64,000 nucleotides of DNA, taken from positions 62,001-126,000 of the forward strand of contig JAXHNP010000003.1 of assembly GCA_034520365.1 (NCBI GenBank). Reading direction: 5' to 3'. The notes beneath the pieces are model-generated. The model worked only from the letters and a program-made list of their open reading frames with translations, was not told where the DNA came from and searched no databases. Position 1 is the stretch's first letter. Every line of letters begins with the position of its first letter. The position numbers and the translations under genes were made by a program. This DNA is from Desulfobacterales bacterium. Lineage in GTDB: Bacteria; Desulfobacterota; Desulfobacteria; Desulfobacterales; Desulfosalsimonadaceae. Positions 7,983 through 17,039 of this stretch are shown in pieces.

Positions 7983-9216
7983 TATCGACCTTATGACGGT
8001 GGATGAAAAGAACCAGCTACAGCTTGAACGCCTGCAAAGTACAATCAATCGGGCCTTTCGCCATGTCAACTTCCACCGGAAGCGGTTTGCCGAAGCCGGG
8101 ACAGAACCTTCTAAAATTCAATCCATCCAGGATATTGCCCGGCTGCCGTTTATGCGGCGAAAACATTTGAGCGAACATTACCCCTATGATCTTTTTGCCG
8201 TCCCCCTTCGCGATATCGTCCGCATCCATACCGCCCCCGGCACCACCCACAATCCCACGGTGAGCGGCTATACCCTCCAGGATCTCCATACCTGGCAGGA
8301 GATTCTTGCCCGCGGTTTAAAAGCGGCCGGGGTAACGCCCCATGATATTCTGCAGATCACCCTCACCCCGGGGCTTGCCAACTGGGGCCGGGACTACAAA
8401 AGCGGGGCCGAGGCAATAGAAGCCAGCGTCATCCCGAACATCCCGCTGTCCATTGAAAAAAAGGTCATGGTGCTGAGGGACTATAAAACCTCGGTGCTGG
8501 TCACCACACCCGCACTGGCCATGGAACTGGCCGCCTATATCCAGCAGCAGCATATCAACACCAACGCTTTCGAACTGACCACTCTGATTCTGGCCGGTGA
8601 CCTGATTTCCCCGGAACACCGCCGCTTTATTGAAGAAACCCTTCACGCCGAGACCTGGCTCCATTACGGATTAAGCGAGGTGCCGGGCCCGGCCATCGCG
8701 TTTGAATGTGAGGTCCATGACGGCCTTCACGTAAATGAGGACCATTTTCTGGCAGAGATCGTTGATCCGGATACCGGCGCGCCCCTGCCTGAAGGGGAAA
8801 CGGGGGAACTGGTGCTCACGACCCTGACCACCCGCGCTTTTCCGTTGATCCGCTTTCGCACCGGCGATAAAGCGAGCTTCTACCAGACCGCCTGCGCCTG
8901 CGGGCGCTCGCTTAAACGCATCAACTGGCACCCGGGCCGTACCGATGAGATTATGAATATCGACGGCGTAAATGTGCACGGCCAGCTAGTGCTCGCCAAT
9001 CTGGAAAAAACCATCGGCCCCATGCCCGCCGCTGTTCGCTTTTTTGTGCAGCAGGCAGAAGAAAAAAAATATCTTGAAATCTGGATGCCGGTATCCGCGG
9101 AGATCTTCTCGGATGAAATCAAGGAGCTTGAAAAACTGATACATCGCGCAGAAAACAAGCTTCGGGAGAATTTAGGAGTGCCCGTACATATCCGGCTTAA
9201 GGAAAAAGCGGAATAA
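7966..9216 (+). CDS. PaaK-like protein with degenerate active site
   Basis: A 416-residue member of the phenylacetate-CoA ligase family, co-transcribed with the liv genes. The fold is kept along its length (LPFMRRKHLSEHYPYDLFAV, YGLSEVPGP, GRTDEIMNIDGVNVHG). However, the P-loop SSGTTGKPT of active members reads APGTTHNPT, losing the lysine. The protein also ends at HIRLKEKAE, about 18 residues before the family C-terminus that carries the SQGKAARV catalytic lysine in the upstream paralogue. It may therefore be a regulatory or substrate-binding pseudo-enzyme, or a decaying duplicate. I chose ATG 7966 because GGAG lies at 7957-7960; ATG 7954 is an alternative. It ends directly against the convergent gene at 9217. 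Confidence 0.8.
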   Translation: MKNANDIDLMTVDEKNQLQLERLQSTINRAFRHVNFHRKRFAEAGTEPSKIQSIQDIARLPFMRRKHLSEHYPYDLFAVPLRDIVRIHTAPGTTHNPTVSGYTLQDLHTWQEILARGLKAAGVTPHDILQITLTPGLANWGRDYKSGAEAIEASVIPNIPLSIEKKVMVLRDYKTSVLVTTPALAMELAAYIQQQHINTNAFELTTLILAGDLISPEHRRFIEETLHAETWLHYGLSEVPGPAIAFECEVHDGLHVNEDHFLAEIVDPDTGAPLPEGETGELVLTTLTTRAFPLIRFRTGDKASFYQTACACGRSLKRINWHPGRTDEIMNIDGVNVHGQLVLANLEKTIGPMPAAVRFFVQQAEEKKYLEIWMPVSAEIFSDEIKELEKLIHRAENKLRENLGVPVHIRLKEKAE

Positions 9217-9666
9217 TTACTGCTTCACGGTTTCAAAGGAAACCACCTCAACCTCCAACCCATCAGGCAGTTTCTGCGGCTCTTTCCCGCTTTGATCCAT
9301 CAAAAAGGTGATCCCGCGGAAACTGAAATCCTCTTCATCGCCCACCGCCAGATAGCTGATGGTATCTTTCTGCTCGGCTGTTTTCTCGTAATCGGAGACA
9401 AACCATTTGCCATTTACGAGGACTTCGCCGCAGGACTTGCAGAATCCGGTAACCACAACCTTCTTGACATCCACATCCCCGACGTTCTCCACCGTCCCCT
9501 TGGCATCAATAACCCACGAATGATCCGTATCCTGACGAATATTGAACTCTTCCTCGGTGACAATGACTTTCCCCTGTTTTTTCTCACCGCAGGATACAAT
9601 CATCAGACTTGCCATCAGCAGACAAAGCCCAAAGATTGACAGGCGGGCAAAAGTCCTCATATACAT
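9217..9666 (-). CDS. Putative lipoprotein
   Basis: A 149-residue exported protein. The N-terminus is a lipoprotein signal peptide with the lipobox IVSC followed by GEKK, so it should be lipid-anchored. The mature part contains GTVENVGDVDVKKVVVTG, which resembles the FxLYD-type beta-sandwich of secreted bacterial proteins. Two further cysteines in FCKSCGE could form a disulfide or bind a metal. No function can be assigned. It is monocistronic, convergent with the ligase-like gene with no spacing, and has a candidate promoter at 9733-9761. Confidence 0.75.
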   Translation of the reverse strand: MYMRTFARLSIFGLCLLMASLMIVSCGEKKQGKVIVTEEEFNIRQDTDHSWVIDAKGTVENVGDVDVKKVVVTGFCKSCGEVLVNGKWFVSDYEKTAEQKDTISYLAVGDEEDFSFRGITFLMDQSGKEPQKLPDGLEVEVVSFETVKQ

Positions 9667-9732
9667 CTCCTCTCCTTTCGTCGGGTTAGCTATATGCAGA
9701 TAGTGAATTGGATAGCAGAATTTGGTAAATTA

Positions 9733-9761
9733 ATCAAACATGATAACTCAAAAGGTGTCAA
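9733..9761 (-). promoter_or_regulatory. Candidate sigma-70 promoter for the lipoprotein gene
   Basis: On the minus strand TTGACA (9761-9756) is separated by 17 bases from TTTGAT (9738-9733), a 4/6 match to the -10 consensus. It lies about 70 bases upstream of the lipoprotein start codon. The divergent region up to 10005 is AT-rich and holds no gene. Confidence 0.4.
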
Positions 9762-10005
9762 TAAAAATTTATATGTCCCGAAGGCTATGATTGCTGTATT
9801 CAAATCCGACCTTAAAAGATTATTCCTTTCATGGTGGCCCCTCCCCGCCAGATAAAATTTTTACTCATTGATAATAAGGCAGATTATTCAGGCGCTGTTT
9901 AGATTTTTTCTTGCTTCCCTGGCGACATTCAGATAGGAATAAGATTATTAGCAAAAGACCTTGATCGAAAATGAGATATGGACGCATGCCTTAAAGGGGG
10001 AGCCC

Positions 10006-10578
10006 ATGAAAAAACCCATCACCCTTCTTCTCTTCGCACTGAGCTTTATTTTATGTGCATTTACCAGCGCTTTCTGCCAGACGGAAAACCTGGTACTTAA
10101 CCCGGGATTTGAGCAAAGGGGTGATGACACCCTTGCGGCCGGATGGCAGACCAAGGTCTACCGGGGCACGAACGTCGAATTTGCGCTGGATGAAAAAACC
10201 CGTCACAGCGGCGATCTGGCTTTCAAGACGCAGTTTACTGGAAAAGGCGGCAGCGCCATGCTCTATCCCAAAGATAAAATTGACCGGGTCACACCCGGAC
10301 AGACATACAAAATCACCCTGTGGATGAAAGCCCAGGACCTTGGCTACAGCCCCAATTTCATTGCACCGGCGGTGCGCTTTAATTTCCGGCCCACCCGGAT
10401 CAGGCCGGTGCCCACCATCGATTTGATGGCTGAAATGAAAGGGGCGACGGAATGGCAGGAGCTTTCCCTGACCAGCCAGGCCCCTGCGGATGCGGAAGAA
10501 ATTTTAATGCAGATCCTGCTGACCAAAGGCACCATATGGATTGATGATGTCGCGATTACCCCGGTTGCCGGTGAGTAA
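10006..10578 (+). CDS. Secreted carbohydrate-binding-like protein
   Basis: A 190-residue exported protein. The signal peptide runs from KKPITLLLF to about SAFCQ. The mature part starts NLVLNPGFEQ, the usual opening of family 4/9 carbohydrate-binding beta-jelly-roll modules. It continues with SGDLAFKTQF, GQTYKITLWMKAQD and the terminal WIDDVAI strand. No catalytic domain is attached, so a role in binding glycans or stabilising an extracellular partner is only inference. ATG 10006 is chosen because GGGGAG precedes it; an upstream in-frame ATG at 9961 would spoil the signal peptide. Confidence 0.75.
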   Translation: MKKPITLLLFALSFILCAFTSAFCQTENLVLNPGFEQRGDDTLAAGWQTKVYRGTNVEFALDEKTRHSGDLAFKTQFTGKGGSAMLYPKDKIDRVTPGQTYKITLWMKAQDLGYSPNFIAPAVRFNFRPTRIRPVPTIDLMAEMKGATEWQELSLTSQAPADAEEILMQILLTKGTIWIDDVAITPVAGE

Positions 10579-10593
10579 TCCAACTGCCGGCGG

Positions 10594-11622
10594 TTACGGA
10601 CATTCCGGCTCCAGGAGGTTGTCCCGCAGTTGATCCAGGGTTTCCGGTGAAAGCCCGCCTTTCTTCTGCAGATAGGCGGCTGCCGAACCGAATTGGGCGT
10701 GCAAAGCATCCAGAAAAAGCGTGATGCCCTCGCGCGGCGCGGTCAAATAGGGCAGCAGTATTTCCGGATCAACCCCGTGGGCCGCCAGCATCTGATTGAT
10801 TTTGGGCAGCCAATCGGCGAGGTAATGATTGGATAGCTGGTGATCCCGAATCACCGTTTCCTCAGACACGCCCAAAGCCAGCAATATCAGAGCGGTACAT
10901 ACCCCGGTCCGGTCCTTTCCGCCGGTACAGTGGAACACGGTGGCCCCGTCGGAAGTCTCCGCGATATGCCGGATCACCCGGCCCCAGGTTTCGCCGTGCA
11001 AAGAAAGACTCCCCAGATACCCATTTCTCATGTAATCCGGGGTAAGCCACGAAGTATCCCCGGCTTTAAGGCGCTTAACCGCCTGCACAAAATCGAATTT
11101 GCCATGGCTCACCGGCAGATTTCGGTATGCCGCCGGCGGCTCGGCGGGCAGCCGGCTTGGAGCATCTGCGGCCTCTGCAGCCGTGCGGAAATCAAATACA
11201 TGGCCGATCCCCAGGCGACCCAGAACGGCCAAATCCGCTTCCGTTAAGCGGGATAGCCCGTCGGAGCGGAACACCCGGCCCCACCGAACCATCCGGCCGT
11301 CTGCGGTCTCGTAGCCGCCGATATCCCTGAAATTCACCGCCCCTTCTAAGGGAATCCGCCGCTCGGCCAAAATCGCGCAGCTTTCATCCCTGGCCACGAT
11401 TTTAAAAAAGGGGCGGATGATGGTATCCGGCAAAACAAAGACATGCCGGGACGCCGAAATCTGCTCCGGATCTCCTGCATTCTGCCACTGATCATCCGGA
11501 TCAGCCCCGTCCCGGACATAAACCGCCGGCGGCGGCGTATTGCCTTCGGGCCAAAGGATTTCAACGGTTTGGGCATCGCGTCGATGAATTACGGCTTCGG
11601 TAAATCTCAGGGCTTGGGTCAT
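10594..11622 (-). CDS. Tyrosine-protein phosphatase (Tyr_phosphatase3 family)
   Basis: A 342-residue protein with a cysteine-dependent phosphatase active site, HCTGGKDRTG (HCx5R), near residues 230-239. An N-terminal beta-rich part precedes the phosphatase domain, which starts around NFRDIGGY, a motif shared by bacterial tyrosine/serine phosphatases of this group. It probably dephosphorylates a protein or a phosphoinositide-like substrate. It has no signal peptide. It is convergent with the preceding secreted-protein gene, with 15 bases between the stops. Confidence 0.85.
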   Translation of the reverse strand: MTQALRFTEAVIHRRDAQTVEILWPEGNTPPPAVYVRDGADPDDQWQNAGDPEQISASRHVFVLPDTIIRPFFKIVARDESCAILAERRIPLEGAVNFRDIGGYETADGRMVRWGRVFRSDGLSRLTEADLAVLGRLGIGHVFDFRTAAEAADAPSRLPAEPPAAYRNLPVSHGKFDFVQAVKRLKAGDTSWLTPDYMRNGYLGSLSLHGETWGRVIRHIAETSDGATVFHCTGGKDRTGVCTALILLALGVSEETVIRDHQLSNHYLADWLPKINQMLAAHGVDPEILLPYLTAPREGITLFLDALHAQFGSAAAYLQKKGGLSPETLDQLRDNLLEPECP

Positions 11623-11877
11623 GGGCTTCTCATCTGATCTGCTTGCGATTTAACCCGCAGTGCGGGCGATTTGCCTCAAACCCTATCACCGTGGTAAATT
11701 TATAGACAAGTATTTTCGGTATGCTTATAAAATAAGATAGCATCCGCCGTAGAAATGAAAAAAACCTTAAATTGAGGCTTGAAATTGAGAAACCGCCGAT
11801 TCGGATCTGCTTCGCACCCCTGGGATGTGAGCCCGGCCCGGGCCGTTGAAATTCAGCACGAACTGCGGGATTAGGCC

Positions 11878-13080
11878 ATGGCTGAGACCCCGCAATCCAA
11901 AACCAGTGGCTTTTATACCCCCGCCCGGCTCGGCCCCATCCTGTTTCTGGCCCTGCTGTTTTTTCTATCCTTTATCGCCCGGGTGGTTTTATCTCCGCTT
12001 ATGCCCGCCATTGAAACGGAGCTGCATATCTCCCACAGCCAGGCCGGTGCCCTGTTTCTTTTCATGTCCGTGGGCTATTTCATCGCCCTGCTTGGCTCAG
12101 GGTTTCTATCTGCCCGGATTACCCACAAATATTCAATCGTCGTATCCACGACCGTTGTCGGGGTGGCGCTATTGGTGATTGCCGCCAGCCGGGATCTGCT
12201 GGCCCTTCGGGCGGCCATATTTTTTCTCGGCATGGCCGCGGGGCTGTATCTGCCCTCGGGCATGACCACGCTTACGGATATGGTGGATTCCAGGGACTGG
12301 GGAAAAGCGGTCTCAATCCATGAAATTGCCCCCAATCTGGGATTTGTTGCCGCCCCGATTGTCGCCGAAATTCTCATGCTGTGGTTTTCATGGCGGGTGG
12401 TGCCCACGGTGATCGGATTTGCCGCCATCTGCATCGGCCTCTTGTTCGCCCGTATCGGCAGGTGGGGAAATTTTCCCGGTCAACCGCCGAGTCTCTCCGC
12501 AGTAAAATGTGTTTTCGCCAAAAAATCCTTCTGGATTATGGTAGTGCTTTTCGGCCTGGCCATCAGCAGCACCATGGGGGTCTATACCATGCTTCCGCTT
12601 TATCTGATAAAAGAAATCGGCATGAGCGGCGGACTCGCCAACTCCCTTATCTCCCTTTCCCGATTGGCCGGCATGGGAACGGCCCTTATCAGCGGCTGGG
12701 CGACTGACCGGTTCGGCGCGGCCCGAACCATCATGTGGGGCTTTCTATTAACCGGTATCACAACCATTCTGCTGGGCCTGGCCGCATCCAAAAGTACGGC
12801 CGCTGTCATGGTGTGTCTCCAGGCCGTACTGGCCACCATCTATTTCCCGGCCGGTTTTACGGCGCTTTCCAGCCTTTTTTCCGCAGACATCCGGAACGTG
12901 GCCATCTCCTTTACCATCCCGTTTGCCTTTGTCTTCGGAAGCGGCATTATTCCCTCAATGATCGGTTATACAGGGGATATGGGCGCTTTTTCCATCGGGT
13001 TTGCGATCACCGGTGCGCTGGTCCTTGCCGGCGCTGTGCTGCCCCTGTTTTTAAAATTAAAGCCCCAGCTCGTATGTTAA
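11878..13080 (+). CDS. MFS transporter
   Basis: A 400-residue inner-membrane carrier with about twelve hydrophobic segments and the two-half arrangement of the major facilitator superfamily. The motif after helix 2 is degenerate (SARITHKYS). The matching loop in the second half, GWATDRFGA, is clear. The substrate cannot be told from sequence. The stop overlaps the start of the next gene, so the two are probably co-translated. Confidence 0.85.
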   Translation: MAETPQSKTSGFYTPARLGPILFLALLFFLSFIARVVLSPLMPAIETELHISHSQAGALFLFMSVGYFIALLGSGFLSARITHKYSIVVSTTVVGVALLVIAASRDLLALRAAIFFLGMAAGLYLPSGMTTLTDMVDSRDWGKAVSIHEIAPNLGFVAAPIVAEILMLWFSWRVVPTVIGFAAICIGLLFARIGRWGNFPGQPPSLSAVKCVFAKKSFWIMVVLFGLAISSTMGVYTMLPLYLIKEIGMSGGLANSLISLSRLAGMGTALISGWATDRFGAARTIMWGFLLTGITTILLGLAASKSTAAVMVCLQAVLATIYFPAGFTALSSLFSADIRNVAISFTIPFAFVFGSGIIPSMIGYTGDMGAFSIGFAITGALVLAGAVLPLFLKLKPQLVC

Positions 13081-14180
13081 AAATGACTCAATTGACTAAC
13101 CGGTTCATCAAATTATCGCTTTGGCTGGCGGGGGGCATCGCCCTCATTCTGGCGGTCCTGGCAGTTGCGGTCTGGACCCTTACCTTTCACCCCGAAGCCG
13201 TCCAGCCAGCGCCTGTTGTCTGCACCGGCCACCCCCAACCCCTTACCCCCGCTCAAACCGTTAAAATCCTTTCCTGGAACGTGCAATATATGGCGGGCAA
13301 AGGCTACTGGTTCTTCTACGAGGGCGGCACTGACACGGCACCGACCAAAGCCCATATCCGCCAGACCCTGGACCAAGCAGCCCGGGTAATTAAGGCGGAG
13401 GATCCGGATATCGTGCTTCTTCAGGAAATTGACGAGGCCGCCCGGCGCACCCATTATACCGACCAGCTGAAGCTGCTGCAAAAACACCTGCACCAACGCT
13501 ACCCCTGCCGGACCGAGGCGTTTTACTGGAAATCCGGTTTCGTGCCGCATCCGGATATCTGGGGGCCGGTGGGGATGAAGCTGGTCATTTTGTCAAAATA
13601 CCGAATTTCGAAAGCCACGCGGCATCAACTCCCGCTGATCCCGGAAAACTGGGTATCCCGTCAATTCAATCTCAAACGGACGCTGCTGGCGGCCCGGATT
13701 CCGTACAAGGACACCGAATTCGTCGTCATGAACACCCACCTATCTGCTTTTGCCCAGGGCACAGATACCATGGAGCGTCAGGTAGCCGAGGTCAAGTCGA
13801 TCCTGGCCGGCCATACGAAGGCCGGCCGCCCCTGGGTCTCCGGCGGCGATTTCAACCTTTTGCCGCCGGGAAACGCCTACAGCGAGTTGACAGAACAACA
13901 AAAATCTGCCTACCGGCCGCAAACCGAAATCAAACCGCTTATTGAGGCATTTCATGTGATTCCGGACCCAAAAGATCTGAGTGGCCCCAACCGCCGCAAT
14001 TGGTTTACCCATTTTCCCAATGATCCGGATATCAAGGCCCCGAATAAAACCATTGACTACATATTTTACGCGGATTCGCTAAAAAGAAAATCCGCCCATG
14101 TCCGGCAGGCGAATACCTGGACCATTTCCGACCATCTGCCGGTAGTGGCGGAATTTACGCTGCCGCGGGGTTCTAAGTAA
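13074..14180 (+). CDS. Endonuclease/exonuclease/phosphatase-family hydrolase
   Basis: A 368-residue membrane-anchored member of the EEP metal-dependent phosphodiesterase fold. One hydrophobic helix (residues about 15-37) is followed by the catalytic domain, with ILSWNVQYM, the metal-binding glutamate in LLQEID, GGDFNLLP, DYIFYAD and the terminal SDHLPVVAEF. Members hydrolyse nucleic acids, sphingomyelin or inositol phosphates; the external location suggests a phospholipid or extracellular substrate. The ATG at 13074 overlaps the MFS stop, and ATG 13083 is possible. The last codons lie inside a dispersed repeat (14171-14405). Confidence 0.8.
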   Translation: MLKMTQLTNRFIKLSLWLAGGIALILAVLAVAVWTLTFHPEAVQPAPVVCTGHPQPLTPAQTVKILSWNVQYMAGKGYWFFYEGGTDTAPTKAHIRQTLDQAARVIKAEDPDIVLLQEIDEAARRTHYTDQLKLLQKHLHQRYPCRTEAFYWKSGFVPHPDIWGPVGMKLVILSKYRISKATRHQLPLIPENWVSRQFNLKRTLLAARIPYKDTEFVVMNTHLSAFAQGTDTMERQVAEVKSILAGHTKAGRPWVSGGDFNLLPPGNAYSELTEQQKSAYRPQTEIKPLIEAFHVIPDPKDLSGPNRRNWFTHFPNDPDIKAPNKTIDYIFYADSLKRKSAHVRQANTWTISDHLPVVAEFTLPRGSK

Positions 14181-14405
14181 CTTCACGGTTTAAGGTCTTG
14201 GGTATTAGGTATTAGGTTAATTAAATCAATAATTTATGGTCGGCACGGTGGCCGACCCTACGATGGATCGGGTTTTTCCCCATTCGTAGGGCGGGCCACC
14301 GTGCCCGCCTGAAAAATAGATAGAACAAATTTATCGTGCCTTAGTGCCTTTAAAGTTATTTATACGCTCGGTCCCGGGCGCACGGCCCGGGGGGAATACT
14401 TCCAA
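14171..14405. repeat. ~235-bp composite repeat, copy 1
   Basis: The left arm (14171-14217) contains TTCTAAGTAACTTCACGG and GGGTATTAGGTATTAGG. The right arm (14345-14405) contains GCCTTTAAAGTTA, a hairpin CCCGGGCgcacGGCCCGGG and AATACTTCCAA. Both arms recur at 56534-56760 with a different centre. AAGTAACTT and its inverse near the right arm form short terminal inverted repeats. In this copy the centre is occupied by a one-ended relative of the 152-bp element. The left arm overlaps the stop codon of the EEP gene. Confidence 0.75.
14238..14338 (-). mobile_element. One-ended relative of the 152-bp inverted-repeat element
   Basis: The right end AGAACAAATTTATCGTG (14322-14338) matches, in reverse, 16 of 17 bases of the terminal repeat of the elements at 36274 and 39850. 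The adjoining TTTTTCAGGCGGGCACGGTGG (inverted) and GGTCGGCACGGTGGCCGACC blocks are also shared. The other terminus is missing and no 10-base target duplication is visible. It lies inside the composite repeat at 14171-14405, so it probably inserted there and later lost one end. Confidence 0.7.
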
Positions 14406-14417
14406 GGAGATGCCCAG

Positions 14418-15748
14418 ATGACAGACGAAAAAGTCTTAACCCATGCCGTGCAGCCGGCTGAGCTGCTCCAGCAGCTGATCCGTTTTGATACCACCAATCC
14501 GCCCGGAAATGAAAAGCCCTGCATCGAATTTATCGATCATCTGCTTCAGCAGGCAGGGATTGAAACGCAGATTCTGGCGCTTGATCCCGACCGGCCCAAC
14601 CTGATCGCCCGCTACCCGGGTGAAGGCCATGCCCCGCCGCTTCTCATGTATGGACATGTGGATGTGGTCACAACCGAGAATCAGGAGTGGCAGCATCCGC
14701 CGTTTGAGGGGCGGCTCATTGACGGCTACCTATGGGGCCGGGGTGCCCTGGATATGAAGGGAGCGGTGGCCATGATGGTGGCAGCCCTTATTCGAACGGC
14801 ATCGGCCAATATAAAACCGGCCGGGGATATTATCCTGGCGGTATTAAGCGATGAGGAGGCCGGCGGCAGGTACGGCGCCAAATTTTTAATTGAAGAGCAC
14901 CCGGACGCCTTCGCCAATGTCAAATATGCCATCGGCGAGTTCGGCGGCGTGTCCATGTATATCGGCAAAAAGGCCTTCTACCCCATTCAGGTGGCGGAAA
15001 AACAGGCCTGCTGGATGACCGCCACCCTCAAAGGGCCGGCCGGACATGCCTCTATGCCCATCAGCGGCGGGGCCATGGCAAAGCTTGGGCGTCTTTTAAC
15101 CCAACTGGACAGTATATCCATGCCCCCGCATATCACCCCCGTCACCCGCCAGATGATCCAGGCGATGGCCGCCCACCTGTCGCCACCGGCGAGTATGCTT
15201 CTAAAGCAGCTGTTAAACCCCGTGCTCACCGGCGGTATCCTCAAAATCCTGGGGGAAAGGGGGCGGCAGTTCAAGCCGCTTCTCTATAATACGGTCACCC
15301 CCACGGTGGTACGCGGTGGCAGTAAAATCAATGTCATCCCGGCTGAAATCGAACTCCAGCTCGACGGCCGACTGCTGCCCGGTTACACGCCGGCGGATAT
15401 GCTGCGCGAACTCCGGCAGACCATTGATCCGCAAATCCCCATTGACATCCTGACCTATGATCCCACGGTTTCAGAGCCGGATATGACGTTTTTCCCGCGC
15501 TTAAAAAAAATCCTTAAGGAAATGGATCCGGCCGGCCATCCGATCCCATGATCCTGCCCGGCGTGACAGACGCCCGGTTTTTTGCGCGCCTGGGCATTCA
15601 AACCTACGGGTTTACCCCGATGAAACTCCCGCCGGACTTCAGTTTTTTCAGTACAGTCCATTCCGGAGATGAACGAATTCCGGCAGATGCGGTTGAATTC
15701 GGCACAAATGCGATATTAAGGCTGATTCAGACATATAATTACCCGTAA
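14418..15748 (+). pseudogene. M20-family metallopeptidase, split by a frameshift
   Basis: Encodes an M20 peptidase/deacylase of the ArgE/DapE/carboxypeptidase type. The first frame (14418-15551) has the metal ligands in MYGHVDV, GRGALDMKG, DEEAGG and AIGEFGG plus the dimerisation domain. It stops at TGA 15549-15551 after GHPIP. The conserved C-terminus, ILPGVTDARFFARLGI and the last metal ligand in FSTVHSGDERIP, continues in another frame from ATG 15548 to 15748. One missing base near 15547 explains the split. The halves overlap as ATGA, so translational coupling into a two-part enzyme is conceivable, but a simple mutation or sequencing error is likelier. The start follows AAGGAGATG. Confidence 0.85.
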
Positions 15749-15796
15749 ATGCGTGCTTTATAAGCTATTGACCATGGGGAGCGCCCAAATTTTTCC

Positions 15797-15824
15797 TTGA
15801 CTAATTTGAGAATGCGCTTATTAT
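15797..15824 (+). promoter_or_regulatory. Candidate sigma-70 promoter for the lipid methyltransferase gene
   Basis: TTGACT (15797-15802) and TATTAT (15819-15824) are separated by 16 bases, 68 bases upstream of the ATG at 15892. Both boxes match five of six consensus bases. No other gene could use it on this strand. Confidence 0.5.
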
Positions 15825-15891
15825 TGTGTAAGTTTTTGTTTTTGTTAATTAAAATCTAACGTTCGCGAAAATTTTAGAATAGGAATAACAA

Positions 15892-17010
15892 ATGAGTGCC
15901 AAATCCAGACAGTTTATCGAAGAATTGTTAAACAGCGCCGGTGTCACAATTAACGGAAACAAGCCTTACGATGTCCAGGTCAATAACGAAAAGGTTTATG
16001 ACCGTATCCTTACCGGCGGCACCCTTGCGGCCGGCGAATCCTATATGGACGGCTGGTGGGACTGCGAGGCCCTGGACCAGTTTTTTGACCGGATTTTCCG
16101 GGCCAGGCTGAACCAAAAGATTAAGTCCCGGCACGAAACCTTGTGGTACCTTCTGAAAGCGCGACTGTTTAATCTCCAGAAAAACCAGCGGGCCTACCAG
16201 GTAGGCGAGGAGCACTATGATGTGGGCAACGAGCTCTACAAAGCCATGCTGGACAAAGATATGACCTATACCTGCGGATACTGGAAAGACGCAGGCGACC
16301 TGGATGCGGCCCAGGAAGCCAAACTGGATCTGGTCTGCCGCAAAATCAATCTCAAGCCCGGCATGACTGTACTTGATATCGGCTGCGGATGGGGCTCATT
16401 CGCTAAATATGCCGCGGAAAACTACGGGGCAAAAGTCACCGGTGTCACGGTTTCAAAAGAGCAGGTGGAACTGGGCAACCGAATGTGCAAGGATTTGCCG
16501 GTGGACATCCAATACGAGGACTACCGAAACGTGAAGGGCCAATATGACCGGGTCATTTCCATCGGGATCATGGAGCATGTGGGCCGCAAGAATTACCGGA
16601 CCTACATGGAAACCGCCCATGACCGGCTAAAAGACGACGGCATCGCGTTTATCCATACCATCGGCAACAATATCAGCACCGAGGCGGCCAACCCCTGGAC
16701 CACCAAATACATTTTCCCCAACAGCATGCTGCCCTCCATTGCCCAGCTGGCCAGTGCCATGGAGGGCCTGTTTGTAATGGAGGACTGGCACAACTTCGGC
16801 CCGGACTATGATAAAACCCTGATGGTATGGTATGACAATTTTGAAAGGCACTGGCCGCAATTTAAGGACCAATACGGAGAGCGCTTCCGTCGCATGTGGC
16901 ATTTCTATCTATTGTCTTCCGCCAGCGCCTTCCGTTCCCGAACTATCCAGCTCTGGCAGATAGTCATGACCAAGCCCGGCACCCCGCAGCCGGAATGCCG
17001 GCTTGTTTAA
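15892..17010 (+). CDS. cfa: Cyclopropane-fatty-acyl-phospholipid synthase family methyltransferase
   Basis: A 372-residue SAM-dependent enzyme of the CFA/mycolic-acid methyltransferase family. It transfers a methyl(ene) group to the double bond of phospholipid acyl chains at the membrane surface. Visible are the N-terminal lipid-binding domain, YDVGNELYKAMLDKDMTYTCGYW near 105-126, the SAM site VLDIGCGWGSFAKYAAENYG, and IGIMEHVG with the glutamate and histidine of the active site. The C-terminus is somewhat short. The following gene, 29 bases away, encodes a C=C-reducing type flavoprotein, so the product may be a methyl-branched rather than a cyclopropane acid. That is inference. Confidence 0.88.
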   Translation: MSAKSRQFIEELLNSAGVTINGNKPYDVQVNNEKVYDRILTGGTLAAGESYMDGWWDCEALDQFFDRIFRARLNQKIKSRHETLWYLLKARLFNLQKNQRAYQVGEEHYDVGNELYKAMLDKDMTYTCGYWKDAGDLDAAQEAKLDLVCRKINLKPGMTVLDIGCGWGSFAKYAAENYGAKVTGVTVSKEQVELGNRMCKDLPVDIQYEDYRNVKGQYDRVISIGIMEHVGRKNYRTYMETAHDRLKDDGIAFIHTIGNNISTEAANPWTTKYIFPNSMLPSIAQLASAMEGLFVMEDWHNFGPDYDKTLMVWYDNFERHWPQFKDQYGERFRRMWHFYLLSSASAFRSRTIQLWQIVMTKPGTPQPECRLV

Positions 17011-17039
17011 GCGCCTGGCGTGTCCGTGGAGCTGCGGAA

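Noticed and set aside
12735-13073. N-terminal extension of the EEP hydrolase
   Set aside because: This part is an out-of-frame shadow of the MFS gene; the membrane helix and start codon of the hydrolase lie at 13074 or 13083.
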